64,000 nucleotides of DNA from DAITQM01 sp036832975 (GTDB taxonomy: Bacteria > Pseudomonadota > Gammaproteobacteria > Xanthomonadales > Wenzhouxiangellaceae): the NCBI GenBank assembly GCA_036832975.1, contig DAITQM010000016.1, positions 1 through 64,000 on the forward strand. The letters are read 5' to 3'. Every line of letters starts with the position of its first letter. Position 1 is the stretch's first letter. The notes under the pieces were generated by a model. It ran no database searches. It worked only from the letters and a program-made list of their open reading frames with translations, and was not told where the DNA came from. Below, piece by piece: positions 52,767-61,639 of the stretch. The translations under genes were made by a program, and so were the position numbers.

Positions 52767-52923
52767 TAACAGGTTGTTGAAAAACGCCATCCTGGCGTTT
52801 TTCAACGTCGCTTGCGAAAGGCGCGACTTTCGCTGCGCTCCCGAAATCAGCCGCTAAGGAGCGCCTGATTTCGCCGGGCCATCAGTGGCCCGGATTAGCA
52901 GGCTGTTTTTCAACAGCCTGCTA
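52767..52923 (+). repeat. family B multi-hairpin repeat, full copy 4
   Basis: This 157-bp copy is nearly identical to the copy at 37686. It lies upstream of ppiD and downstream of tRNA-Asp. Thus it separates the tRNA/hupB transcript from ppiD. Confidence 0.85.
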
Positions 52924-53011
52924 AAGGCGCCCATCGGAATGGCAAGGCAAGCACAACACCCCACCCGGCCGGCTGATGTCTCGCGCCCGGTCCATTGCCG
53001 GGGCGCATGAC

Positions 53012-53063
53012 CCAAGTTCATGGTCCAGGTTCATGGTCCAAGTTCACGGCCCAAGTCCATGAA
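53012..53063. repeat. four tandem 13-bp repeats
   Basis: The units are CCAAGTTCATGGT, CCAGGTTCATGGT, CCAAGTTCACGGC and CCAAGTCCATGAA, directly beside tRNA-Asp. Each unit differs from the first by one to three bases. No function can be given. Confidence 0.7.
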
Positions 53064-53086
53064 CTCGGCCGACGTTCCAGGCTCAG

Positions 53087-53163
53087 TGGCGGAGTGGACG
53101 GGACTCGAACCCGCGACCCCCGGCGTGACAGGCCGGTATTCTAACCAACTGAACTACCACTCC
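53087..53163 (-). tRNA. tRNA-Asp (GTC)
   Basis: The 77-nt cloverleaf has acceptor GGAGTGG/CCACTCC, anticodon stem CCGGC/GCCGG around CTGTCAC (anticodon GTC), T-arm GGGTTCGAGTCCC, and an encoded CCA. Confidence 0.96.
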
Positions 53164-53213
53164 GACAGTAAAACCTGATTCAAACACCGGTGCCCGGCGT
53201 CGACCTCTGATCC

Positions 53214-53289
53214 TGGTGGGTGCTGACGGGATCGAACCGCCGACCCTCGCCTTGTAAGGGCGATGCTCTACCGGCTGAGCTAAGCACCC
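53214..53289 (-). tRNA. tRNA-Val (TAC)
   Basis: The 76-nt cloverleaf has acceptor GGGTGCT/AGCACCC, anticodon stem TCGCC/GGCGA around CTTACAA (anticodon TAC), and an encoded CCA. It lies 13 bp after the hupB stop and 50 bp before tRNA-Asp, probably on the hupB transcript. Confidence 0.96.
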
Positions 53290-53302
53290 CGGCAAAGACC
53301 GG

Positions 53303-53575
53303 TCAGTTTACCGCATCCTTGAGTCCTTTGCCAGCCTTGAAAGTCGGGGCTTTTGAAGCCTTGATCGTCAACTCGGCACCGGTTTTGGGGTTGCGGCCGA
53401 CACGGGCGGCGCGTTTTTTGACCTGAAAGGTGCCGAACCCGACCAGTGAGACGACGTCCCCCCGGCGCAACGCGCCGGTGATCACGCCGGTAAAGGCATC
53501 CACGGCGCGCGTCGCATCCGCTTTTGACAGGCCTGCCCGATCGGCAATCGCATCGATCATTTCTGCTTTGTTCAT
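53303..53575 (-). CDS. hupB: DNA-binding protein HU-beta
   Basis: The start is MNKAEMIDAIADRAGLSKADATRAVDAF (53575); there are 90 residues. VSLVGFGTFQVKKRAARVGRNPKTGAELTIKASKAPTFKAGKGLKDAVN is the DNA-binding arm (GRNPKTG with the proline that intercalates) and C-terminal helix. It follows lon after a 437-bp gap, the usual lon-hupB-ppiD order. Confidence 0.96.
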   Translation of the reverse strand: MNKAEMIDAIADRAGLSKADATRAVDAFTGVITGALRRGDVVSLVGFGTFQVKKRAARVGRNPKTGAELTIKASKAPTFKAGKGLKDAVN

Positions 53576-53977
53576 AGAAGATACTCCATCCATCGATTAG
53601 TGAACCGCCGAGCACAGGCGCAATACCCATACCCGGCGTGGGGCGAATGCCCCTGCCGCAGCGGCCTGGCGGCCGTTACAGCGGTCAGACCGCGTGCCCG
53701 CCGGTCCGACGTATCGTGTGTGGGCTCAAGTGCCCTGTCCTGCGATACAGCGCGAAGCACAAGTTCCTGGGCGCGACGCCCATCGCGGCACGGGACCAAG
53801 GATGCCGGCATTACACGCCCTGTCGTTCCACCCCTCCGAGTTTCTGACAGCACCGCCCTGTGCAGCCCCGGACTCCTGTCCGAAGCACGCCGGTCGATAA
53901 GAGCCGGCACAGCGGGATCTTCACCGCGGCGTCGCACCGTTGCTTGGTGAATCCCCCGTAAACCGCATCTTAGCGCA
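53576..53977. other. hupB upstream region, no gene seen
   Basis: About 400 bp lie between lon and hupB. Open frames here do not resemble proteins. The hupB promoter should lie here on the minus strand, but I cannot single out a -35/-10 pair. Confidence 0.4.
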
Positions 53978-54009
53978 CCGCCCGAGCCGCAGCAAGCGGC
54001 GGCGGGCGG
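53978..54009 (-). terminator. GC-rich hairpin after lon
   Basis: CCGCCCG-a-GCCGC and GCGGC-gg-CGGGCGG pair around AGCAA, starting 3 bp beyond the lon stop. It lacks a T-run, so it may be a pause, attenuator or 3' stabiliser rather than a complete terminator. Confidence 0.4.
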
Positions 54010-54012
54010 GTT

Positions 54013-56430
54013 TCAATGAGCGCGAATTTCCGGTTTGGCGGCGGCGGGCAGCTTGACCGGCGTGCCGGTGCGGTCGGCAACCCGCGGCTTCGGCGCTTCG
54101 GCCAGAGCCAGAGCGAGCACTTCGTCGATCCACGAAACCGGTCGGATATCGAGGGCGCCGCGAATATTCTTAGGAATTTCAACGAGATCCTTTTCATTTT
54201 CGGCCGGGATCAACACGGTTTTGATGCCGCCGCGATGGGCCGCGAGCAGCTTTTCTTTCAAACCGCCGATCGGCAGCACCTTGCCGCGCAGCGTGATCTC
54301 GCCGGTCATCGCGACATTGGCCTTCACCGGAATCCGGGTCAGCGCCGAAACCACCGCGGTACACATCGCGATCCCGGCGCTCGGCCCGTCCTTGGGCGTC
54401 GCCCCCTCGGGGACGTGCAGGTGAATGTCCCGGTGCTGGTGGAAATCGGGGTCGATGCCGAGCATTTCGGCGCGGCTGCGGACCACGGTGATCGCCGCCT
54501 GCACCGATTCGCGCATCACATCGCCGAGTTGGCCGGTTTGGCTGAACTTGCCCTTGCCGGGCACCACCGCAACCTCGATGTGCAGCAGTTCGCCACCGAC
54601 TTCGGTCCATGCCAGACCCGTTGCCTGGCCGATTTCGTTGTTCTCCTCGGCATTGTCGTAACGGAAGCGGCGCACGCCGAGGTAACGCTCGAGGGCGTGG
54701 GGATTGACTTCGACTTTTCGCCGCTTGGGGTTGAGGCTGAGTTCTTTGACTACTTTGCGGCTGATCTTGGCGATCTCCCGCTCCAGCGCCCGGACGCCCG
54801 CCTCGCGCGTGTAATAACGGATGATGTCGCGCAGGGCGCCGCGGGTCAGGTGCAGCTCGTCGGCTTTCAAGCCGTGTTGTTCGCGCTGCTTCGGCGCCAG
54901 GTGGCGTTCGGCGATGTGCAGCTTTTCATCCTCGGTGTAACCGGGAATGCGGATGGTTTCCATCCGATCGAGCAACGGCGGCGGGATGTTCAACGAATTC
55001 GCGGTGGCGATGAACATGACCTCGGAAAGGTCGTAATCGACTTCCAGGTAATGATCGTTGAAAGCGTGATTCTGCTCCGGGTCGAGTACTTCGAGCAGCG
55101 CCGATGACGGGTCGCCGCGGAAATCCATCGACATCTTGTCGATCTCGTCGAGCATGAACAGCGGGTTGCGGGTCTCGGCCTTGGCCATTCCCTGCAAGAC
55201 GCGGCCGGGCAGCGAACCGATATAGGTCCGCCGGTGGCCGCGGATTTCGGCTTCGTCGCGCACGCCGCCAAGCGACATGCGGGCGAACTTGCGGCCGGTG
55301 GCGCGGGCGATGGAGCGGCCGAGCGAAGTCTTGCCGACACCGGGCGGGCCGACCAGGCACAGAATCGGTCCCTTGAGCTGGCGCACGCGCTGTTGAACGG
55401 CGAGGTATTCGATTATCCGCTCCTTGACTTTCTCCAAACCGTAATGGTCTTCGTCGAGAATCGTCTCGGCGGCGCGCAGATCGTCGCTGACCTTGCTGCG
55501 TTTTTTCCACGGCACGGCGAGCAGCCAGTCAAGATAGTTGCGCACTACGGTCGCCTCGGCGGACATCGGCGACATCATCTTGAGTTTAGCCAGTTCGGCC
55601 ACCGCCTTGTCCTTGACCTCTTTTGGCATGCCGGCTTTTTCGATGCGCCGCGCGAGTTCCTCCAGATCGTTGGGCACGTCGTCCATCTCGCCCAGTTCCT
55701 TCTGGATCGCCTTCATCTGCTCGTTGAGGTAATACTCACGCTGGCTTTTTTCCATCTGCGACTTGACGCGGCCGCGGATACGCTTTTCCAGTTGCAGTAC
55801 ATCGATCTCGCCTTCGATCAAAGCCATCAAACGCTCCATGCGCTGCTGGACATCGACGGTTTCCAGCAACTGCTGTTTTTCCTGGAGCCGAACGCCAAGA
55901 TGCGCCGCGATGTTGTCGGCCAGGCGGCTGGGGTCGTCGATGCCGGACAGCGTGGTCAACAGCTCCGGCGGGATTTTGCGGTTGAGCTTGATGTACTGTT
56001 CGAACAGCGTGAGCAGAGTGCGCATCGTGACATCGAGGGTCCGCGGATCAGCCGCCGCGGCGCCGGCGAGCGCCTGCCAGTCGGCTGCGAGATAGCCCTC
56101 AACCTGATGAAAAGCGGTCACTTTGCTGCGCTCGCGGCCCTCGACGAGCACCTTGGTCGTGCCGTCGGGCAGGCGCACCATCTGCAAGACGACGGCGAGT
56201 GTGCCGACGTCGTAGAGGTCGGCCGGCTCGGGCTCGTCGGTCTCCGGGCTGCGCTGGGTGATGACGAGGATCTGCTTATCGCGCTTCATCGCCGCTTCGA
56301 GGGCGCGCATCGAACATTCCCGGCCAACAAACAGCGGAATCACCATATAGGGATAGACCACGACGTCACGCAGCGACAGGATCGGCGTGGCGGACGGAGT
56401 GGGGTTGGCCGGGGACGTTTGGGGCATCAT
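54013..56430 (-). CDS. lon: Lon protease
   Basis: The protein has 805 residues. The N-terminal LON substrate domain (ILSLRDVVVYPYMVIPLFVGRECSMRALEAAM) is followed by the AAA+ domain (LVGPPGVGKTSLGRSIA; FMLDEIDKMSMDFRGDPSSALLEVLDPEQN) and the protease domain with catalytic Ser684 in KDGPSAGIAM and the Lys of GGLKEKLLAAHRGGIK. It degrades damaged and regulatory proteins. GAGGAAAG precedes the ATG. A heat-shock-like promoter is proposed upstream. Confidence 0.96.
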   Translation of the reverse strand: MMPQTSPANPTPSATPILSLRDVVVYPYMVIPLFVGRECSMRALEAAMKRDKQILVITQRSPETDEPEPADLYDVGTLAVVLQMVRLPDGTTKVLVEGRERSKVTAFHQVEGYLAADWQALAGAAAADPRTLDVTMRTLLTLFEQYIKLNRKIPPELLTTLSGIDDPSRLADNIAAHLGVRLQEKQQLLETVDVQQRMERLMALIEGEIDVLQLEKRIRGRVKSQMEKSQREYYLNEQMKAIQKELGEMDDVPNDLEELARRIEKAGMPKEVKDKAVAELAKLKMMSPMSAEATVVRNYLDWLLAVPWKKRSKVSDDLRAAETILDEDHYGLEKVKERIIEYLAVQQRVRQLKGPILCLVGPPGVGKTSLGRSIARATGRKFARMSLGGVRDEAEIRGHRRTYIGSLPGRVLQGMAKAETRNPLFMLDEIDKMSMDFRGDPSSALLEVLDPEQNHAFNDHYLEVDYDLSEVMFIATANSLNIPPPLLDRMETIRIPGYTEDEKLHIAERHLAPKQREQHGLKADELHLTRGALRDIIRYYTREAGVRALEREIAKISRKVVKELSLNPKRRKVEVNPHALERYLGVRRFRYDNAEENNEIGQATGLAWTEVGGELLHIEVAVVPGKGKFSQTGQLGDVMRESVQAAITVVRSRAEMLGIDPDFHQHRDIHLHVPEGATPKDGPSAGIAMCTAVVSALTRIPVKANVAMTGEITLRGKVLPIGGLKEKLLAAHRGGIKTVLIPAENEKDLVEIPKNIRGALDIRPVSWIDEVLALALAEAPKPRVADRTGTPVKLPAAAKPEIRAH

Positions 56431-56468
56431 CGCTTTCCTCTACCGCCTAAGGGGTGGCGGATAGGCTG

Positions 56469-56498
56469 AATATGCGCCCCGCGGGCGCCGATATCAAG
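56469..56498 (-). promoter_or_regulatory. lon promoter, sigma-32-like and sigma-70-like
   Basis: On the minus strand CTTGATA is followed after 15 bp by CGCATAT, close to the sigma-32 pattern CTTGAAA-N13-16-CCCATnT. The same DNA reads TTGATA-N17-CATATT for sigma-70. It lies 39 bp upstream of the lon start. lon is a heat-shock gene in E. coli. Confidence 0.55.
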
Positions 56499-56548
56499 CG
56501 GCCGGGGCACCGGCACGCCGGGGTCAGACCGGATGATCGCGATCCGGC

Positions 56549-57820
<1,272 letters not shown>

Positions 57821-57941
57821 CGTCAAGCGTACCTCGGCGCATGCCGCAGATGCCGGTCCGGCCGGCGGGATCACTTTTAATGATAACCGATCGCCACGCG
57901 GCGCGCGGACTCGGGCGGCGGGCCCTGGGCCGGGACCGGGT

Positions 57942-58571
57942 TCAGGCCGGCGGCGCGACCGCCGGGCGGCTGACCAGCACCTCGTCGATCAAGCCGTATT
58001 CGCGGGCCTGGTCGGCGGTCAGGAATTTATCGCGCTCGGTATCCTGGGCGATGCGCTCGACGTCTTGGCCGCTGTGGCGGGCGAGGATCTCGTTGAGGCG
58101 GGCCTTGATCTGCAGAATTTCGCGGGCATGGATGTCGATGTCGGTCGCCTGGCCCTGGAAGCCGCCGAGCGGCTGATGGATCATCACCCGCGAATGCGGC
58201 AGGCAGTAGCGCTTGCCGGCGGCGCCGGCGGTGAGCAGCAAGGCGCCCATACTCGCCGCCTGGCCGACGCAGATCGTACTGACCTCGGGCCGGATGTATT
58301 GCATCGTGTCATAGACCGCCAGCCCAGCGGTGACCACACCGCCCGGACTGTTGATGTACAGGTTGATGTCCTTGTCGGGATTTTCCGATTCAAGGAACAG
58401 GAGCTGGGCGATGATCAAGTTGGCCACCTGATCGTCGATCGGTCCGACGACAAAAATCACCCGTTCCTTGAGGAGGCGGGAATAAATATCGTATGAACGC
58501 TCGCCGCGCGCCGTGTGTTCGACGACGATGGGCACTAGGTTCAGCGCCGTGGGACGCACGGTCTCAACCAC
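57942..58571 (-). CDS. clpP: ClpP protease subunit
   Basis: The protein has 209 residues. The catalytic triad is Ser107 (CVGQAASMGA), His132 (HSRVMIHQP) and Asp181 (DTERD), with the E. coli spacing. Oligomer segments are INSPGGVV and DTMQYIRP. It overlaps tig by 8 bp and is followed by clpX after a 121-bp gap. Confidence 0.96.
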   Translation of the reverse strand: MVETVRPTALNLVPIVVEHTARGERSYDIYSRLLKERVIFVVGPIDDQVANLIIAQLLFLESENPDKDINLYINSPGGVVTAGLAVYDTMQYIRPEVSTICVGQAASMGALLLTAGAAGKRYCLPHSRVMIHQPLGGFQGQATDIDIHAREILQIKARLNEILARHSGQDVERIAQDTERDKFLTADQAREYGLIDEVLVSRPAVAPPA

Positions 58572-59880
58572 GGCGCGACTCCTCGATCAGGGTGGCGAAG
58601 GTCAGCGGCTCGCTGCTGCTGTCCACCTGCTCGACGAGCCAGTCGATGATCTGCTCCTCACGGACTTCGCGACGGACGCTTTCCATCAGCCGAAGATCGT
58701 TGAAATAGAGGTTGACGACCTCTTCGGGGTTTTCATAAGTCGAGGCGATTTCCTGGACCGCCTCGCCAACGCGCCCCGGATCGGCCTCGATGCCTTGCCG
58801 GCGCCCCAACTCGCCGAGCAGGAAGCTGGCCAGCACCCGGCGGCGGGCCAGCGGCGCCAATTCCTCGGCGCTCGGTACGGTGTGCCGATCGCCTTGCATG
58901 GCCCGTGTCTGGCGCTCGATTTCCGCCTGCAATTTCTGCGCTTCGCTGCGGATCAAACTGGGCGGCAGGTCGAGATCCTGGTAACGGGCGACGAGCGCTT
59001 CGACGACGCGCCGGCGGCGCAGGCGGCGCACCGCGGCGTTACGCTCGCGCTCCAGATTTTCCCGAACCTCGGCGCGCAGGCGCTCGACCCCGCCCTCAAT
59101 CACGCCAAAGGCGCGGCAGAACGCATCGTCCAGCGCCGGCAGCTCGCCGCACTGCACGGCGCGGACGGTGAGCGTGATGTCCGCGGTGCGGCCGGCCAGT
59201 TCCGGATCGCGAAAATCCTCCGGAAAATCGAGAGACAGCGACTTCTCCTCGCCTTCGGACATCCCCGTCAACGCCACCTCCAGGGCCGCGAAGACGTGCC
59301 CCTGCCCCAGAATCAACGTCACCCGGCGGTGGCCAGCCGGCGGCACCATATCACCGCTGGACAGCGCGGCCCGGTAGTCGAACATGATCCGGTCACCGGC
59401 GGCGGCGGGCCGGCCGGCCGCATCCCACGGGCGGCGCTGCTCGCGCAGCGTCTCGATCATCTGGTCGACGTCACCGTCGCCGACTTCGGCGGTCGGGTGG
59501 CGGATCGTGATCTTGGCCAGCTCGATATCGTCGAGCCGCGGAAACACTTCGACGCGGGCGGTGTAGTGCAGATCCTGATCGCCATCCGCGGCGGGCAGCG
59601 TCTTCAGTTCGGGGACAGCGGCGACTTGCAGTTCGCGCTCGGTGAGCGCCTGGCGCAGCGTCGTCTGGATCACCTCCTCGACGACTTCCTCGCGCACCTT
59701 GCTGCCGTAGCGCTGGCGAATCACGTTGAGCGGCACCTTGCCCGGGCGAAAGCCCTTGAGGCGAACCGTGCGGCCGAGTTTGCGCAACCGCTCCTGCAAA
59801 CGGTCATCGACCTCGGTGGCCGGCACCCTGACCGTCATTCGCCGTTCGAGGGCGGTCGTTTCTTCGATCGTTACCTGCAT
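58564..59880 (-). CDS. tig: trigger factor
   Basis: The protein has 438 residues. The N-terminal ribosome-binding domain carries GFRPGKVPLNVIRQRYG, the signature loop. The FKBP-type PPIase domain contains FDYRAALSSGDM...LILGQGHVFAALEVALTGMSEGEEK. A long helical C-terminal chaperone domain ends the protein. It is the first folding helper on nascent chains. It heads the tig-clpP-clpX-lon block and lies 49 bp downstream of tRNA-Lys. Confidence 0.95.
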   Translation of the reverse strand: MQVTIEETTALERRMTVRVPATEVDDRLQERLRKLGRTVRLKGFRPGKVPLNVIRQRYGSKVREEVVEEVIQTTLRQALTERELQVAAVPELKTLPAADGDQDLHYTARVEVFPRLDDIELAKITIRHPTAEVGDGDVDQMIETLREQRRPWDAAGRPAAAGDRIMFDYRAALSSGDMVPPAGHRRVTLILGQGHVFAALEVALTGMSEGEEKSLSLDFPEDFRDPELAGRTADITLTVRAVQCGELPALDDAFCRAFGVIEGGVERLRAEVRENLERERNAAVRRLRRRRVVEALVARYQDLDLPPSLIRSEAQKLQAEIERQTRAMQGDRHTVPSAEELAPLARRRVLASFLLGELGRRQGIEADPGRVGEAVQEIASTYENPEEVVNLYFNDLRLMESVRREVREEQIIDWLVEQVDSSSEPLTFATLIEESRRG

Positions 59881-59929
59881 TTTGCCTTTCCACGGCCAGA
59901 GGCCGGCGGCACCGGCCGCCGGCGATCAT

Positions 59930-60005
<76 letters not shown>

Positions 60006-60079
60006 ATGTAGAGACTAGAAACCAGACGTTGTTTCTGTCGCGCGTCGCGCGACACAACCAATCGAGTCTCCAGTCTAGT

Positions 60080-60156
60080 TGGGGTGGACGATGGGGCTCG
60101 AACCCACGACCACAGGAATCACAATCCTGCGCTCTACCAACTGAGCTACGCCCACC
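60080..60156 (-). tRNA. tRNA-His (GTG)
   Basis: Anticodon stem CAGGA/TCCTG around TTGTGAT gives anticodon GTG. The -1 G (complement of 60156) can pair with C73, as expected for tRNA-His. The CCA is encoded. Confidence 0.95.
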
Positions 60157-60174
60157 ACTAGAGGCTTCGCGAAG

Positions 60175-60290
60175 CAAGCACTTGAGTGCTTGATTCGCCT
60201 GCCAGTGCGCGTCGCACGCTGACAGGAGGTCAAGCCATTCCTGGCTTGCAGACACTCTGACTGCATCAGAGTTTCCCTGGTTTCCAGGCT
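60175..60290 (-). other. series of five hairpins in the tRNA-Arg/tRNA-His spacer
   Basis: Consecutive inverted repeats are CAAGCACT/AGTGCTTG, CAGTGCG/CGCACGCTG (imperfect), CAAGCCA/TGGCTTG, ACTCTGA/TCAGAGT and CCTGG/CCAGG. They fill the whole spacer, suggesting a processing or stability role in the tRNA precursor. Confidence 0.55.
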
Positions 60291-60296
60291 CTAAGT

Positions 60297-60373
60297 TGGC
60301 GCGCCCGGCAGGACTCGAACCTGCAACCCTCGGCTTAGAAGGCCGATGCTCTGTCCGGTTGAGCTACGGGCGC
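60297..60373 (-). tRNA. tRNA-Arg (TCT)
   Basis: The 77-nt cloverleaf has acceptor GCGCCCG/CGGGCGC and anticodon stem TCGGC/GCCGA around CTTCTAA, giving TCT. The CCA is encoded. Confidence 0.96.
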
Positions 60374-60437
60374 AAGACTCTACCTGCACACCGGCGCGCG
60401 CCGATTTCGGCTCGGCCGAACCGCGACAGGCGGCGCC

Positions 60438-60514
60438 TGGTCGGGGTGGAGGGATTCGAACCCCCGACCTACTGCTCCCAAAGCAGTTGCGCTACCAGAC
60501 TGCGCTACACCCCG
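60438..60514 (-). tRNA. tRNA-Pro (TGG)
   Basis: The 77-nt cloverleaf has acceptor CGGGGTG/CACCCCG and anticodon stem ACTGC/GCAGT around TTTGGGA, giving TGG. The CCA is encoded. It heads the Pro-Arg-His-Lys cluster. Confidence 0.96.
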
Positions 60515-60605
60515 CAGAAACGGCCAGCCAGAGCCGGAGAATATTACTTTGAACCGGGCCGGGAGGTCAAGTTCGAGTTCGCCTGGGTTCGGCCCGGATT
60601 TCGGA

Positions 60606-60640
60606 GAAAAATAGGCCCGCGACCGCGGCTTGCGCCGCGG
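60606..60640 (-). terminator. terminator-like hairpin after ompW
   Basis: On the minus strand CCGCGGC-GCAA-GCCGCGG forms a 7-bp stem 24 bp past the ompW stop, with TATTTTT 11 bases further on. The T-run is displaced, so efficiency is uncertain. Confidence 0.5.
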
Positions 60641-60663
60641 CCTGGGTGGAGGGGCGAGCCGGA

Positions 60664-61344
60664 TCAGAACCGGTAACCGATGCCGACGCCGTAGACCCAC
60701 GGATCGACTTCGACCTTGGCGACGGTGATGTCGCCGACCGCCGAGCCGGTAATCCGTGCCTGGTCTGACATATCGATGTACTTGACGTCGGCGTTGATGA
60801 ACCAATGGTCGTCGATCGTGAAATCGATCCCGGCTTGCGCCGCGAAACCGAACGAATCCCCGATCCGGACCCGGTCGCCAGGGGCGCGGAAGTCCGGTTT
60901 CAGATCTTCGCTGTAGAAAATCGTGTAGTTGATGCCGGCCCCGAGATAGGGCTGGAGACGCGATTCGGGGAAAAAGTGATATTGCGCCGTCAGGGTCGGG
61001 GGCAATACCCAGGTGTCGAGCACCGGGCCGAGATCGGCGGCGGTGCCGGCGGCCACGGCTTTGTGCTCGGCGGTGGCCAGGATCAGTTCGAAGCCGATAT
61101 TGCGGGTCACCATATAGGTGAAATCGAGTTCCGGGGTCACCGAGCTGTCGATCTTGACCCGGCTGCCGGGCACGTCGCCGCCCAATGCCGGGGCGTTGAT
61201 GACGCTGCTCGACGAATCGGGATCGATGACGATGGCCCGCACGCGGACCAGCCAATCCCCCGCCTCGAAGGCGTCGGCCGGCGAGGCCATAAGCACGCCC
61301 AGAACCGCTGCCGCCGGCGCGGCGTATTTCCAAAAACCTTCCAT
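60664..61344 (-). CDS. ompW: OmpW family outer-membrane protein
   Basis: The start is MEGFWKYAAPAAAVLGVLMASPADAFEAGDWLVRVRAIVIDPDSSS (61344), with AGAGAGG upstream and a signal peptide cut after ADA; there are 226 residues. ELDFTYMVTRNIGFELILATAEHK, TLTAQYHFFPESRLQPYLGAGINYTIFYSE, FAAQAGIDFTIDDHWFINADVKYIDM and the terminal GYRF are OmpW signatures. It forms an eight-stranded barrel for small hydrophobic compounds. Confidence 0.94.
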   Translation of the reverse strand: MEGFWKYAAPAAAVLGVLMASPADAFEAGDWLVRVRAIVIDPDSSSSVINAPALGGDVPGSRVKIDSSVTPELDFTYMVTRNIGFELILATAEHKAVAAGTAADLGPVLDTWVLPPTLTAQYHFFPESRLQPYLGAGINYTIFYSEDLKPDFRAPGDRVRIGDSFGFAAQAGIDFTIDDHWFINADVKYIDMSDQARITGSAVGDITVAKVEVDPWVYGVGIGYRF

Positions 61345-61639
61345 CGGATACCTCTCTTTAGCTGTCGATCGCCCGTCGTGCGGGCTTGCCGCCATGATCG
61401 GCGATGCTGTCCGGAGGCGGTTTGATGGAAATCAAACGAGGGAAGTGGATACTTGATCCGGATCAAGGTTACTCAGCCAGGAGGACTTAAGGAAACTGAT
61501 GAAGTCAGATCTTCCGCCTGCCTGCCGGCCAGGCAGGGCCAGGAAGGCAAGCCAGGGATGGCTGGCCAGCGAAGCTGGCCCTTCAGGGCTTGATTCGCGG
61601 AGCAAAGTCCGGACAGGTGCCGGACTTTGCGTGGTCTGA
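61345..61639. other. intergenic region with hairpins, no gene
   Basis: Nothing coding is seen. GCAAAGTCCGG-ACAGGTG-CCGGACTTTGC (61602-61630) forms a perfect 11-bp stem. Smaller hairpins (GCCAGC/GCTGGC and a GCCTG/CAGGC group) lie just left of it. Confidence 0.6.

Noticed and set aside
52707..52805. N-terminal extension of ppiD beginning MKNARMAFFNNLL
   Set aside because: The same peptide is readable from every family B repeat; it comes from the repeat hairpin and precedes the real membrane-anchor start.
53087..53289. tRNA pair considered as an integration site for an island
   Set aside because: Flanking genes keep the standard hupB-ppiD order and no integrase or duplicated tRNA end is seen.
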